Of a DNA stretch of 64,000 nt, positions 61,957 to 64,000 are shown piece after piece. This DNA comes from Eleginops maclovinus (taxonomy: Eukaryota > Chordata > Actinopteri > Perciformes > Eleginopidae). The stretch is from NCBI RefSeq assembly GCF_036324505.1, contig NC_086356.1, forward strand, positions 18,018,028-18,082,027. Direction: 5' to 3'. Numbering within the stretch: the stretch's first letter is position 1; the number at the start of each line of letters is the position of its first letter. Made by a program: the position numbers and the translations under genes. The notes below the pieces were generated by a model. The model made no database searches and was not told the DNA's origin. It was given only the letters and a program-made list of their open reading frames with translations.

Positions 61957-64000
<2,044 letters not shown>

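Overview
This window is vertebrate nuclear DNA, almost certainly from a ray-finned (teleost) fish. One intron-containing gene is present. The rest is AT-rich non-coding DNA with long (CA)n/(TG)n tracts and decayed fish-type transposons (Tc1/mariner-like, hAT-like, Rex3/RTE-like and L2-like LINEs, palindromic MITEs). No bacterial features, CRISPR arrays, rRNAs or tRNAs were seen.

The gene is olfm1 (noelin-1/pancortin), on the minus strand from about 26.3 kb down to about 7.1 kb. Its complete coding content can be assembled: two alternative first exons (A at 25848-25913, B at 20870-21019) and five shared exons (19445-19594, 18114-18269, 15798-16017, 10888-10994, 7409-8083). All introns are GT-AG and all junction phases fit. 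The B form is 485 residues and the A form 457, the lengths I recall for mammalian BMZ and AMZ. The cysteines and calcium ligands known from mammalian OLFM1 fall at identical positions. The product is a secreted, coiled-coil-tetramerising glycoprotein with an olfactomedin beta-propeller, acting in the neuronal extracellular space and secretory pathway.

Layout: 0-7 kb is downstream of olfm1 and holds a (CA)n tract, a Tc1-like fragment and a hAT-like element with a perfect 8-bp target duplication that carries a nested Tc1-like end. 7-26 kb is olfm1; its largest shared intron contains two long dinucleotide tracts in opposite orientation. 26-64 kb, upstream of olfm1, has no recognisable gene. It holds an inverted pair of related MITEs (34.0 and 39.9 kb) with a third related end at 33.0 kb, a Rex3-like insertion with a 12-bp target duplication (35.6 kb), an L2-like LINE fragment (38.8-39.4 kb, minus), an internally deleted Tc1-like element with intact ends (46.7-48.1 kb), a second older Rex3-like fragment (50.3-51.0 kb), a 1.8-kb L2-like LINE (58.7-60.5 kb) and a second type of Tc1-like element (61.0-62.0 kb, minus).

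I found no strong candidate for a new biological system. The items most worth following are the dual-promoter olfm1 structure, the complementary dinucleotide tracts in its pre-mRNA, the nested hAT/Tc1 structure and the inverted MITE pair. All family assignments come from reading translations and ends by eye; no database search was run.
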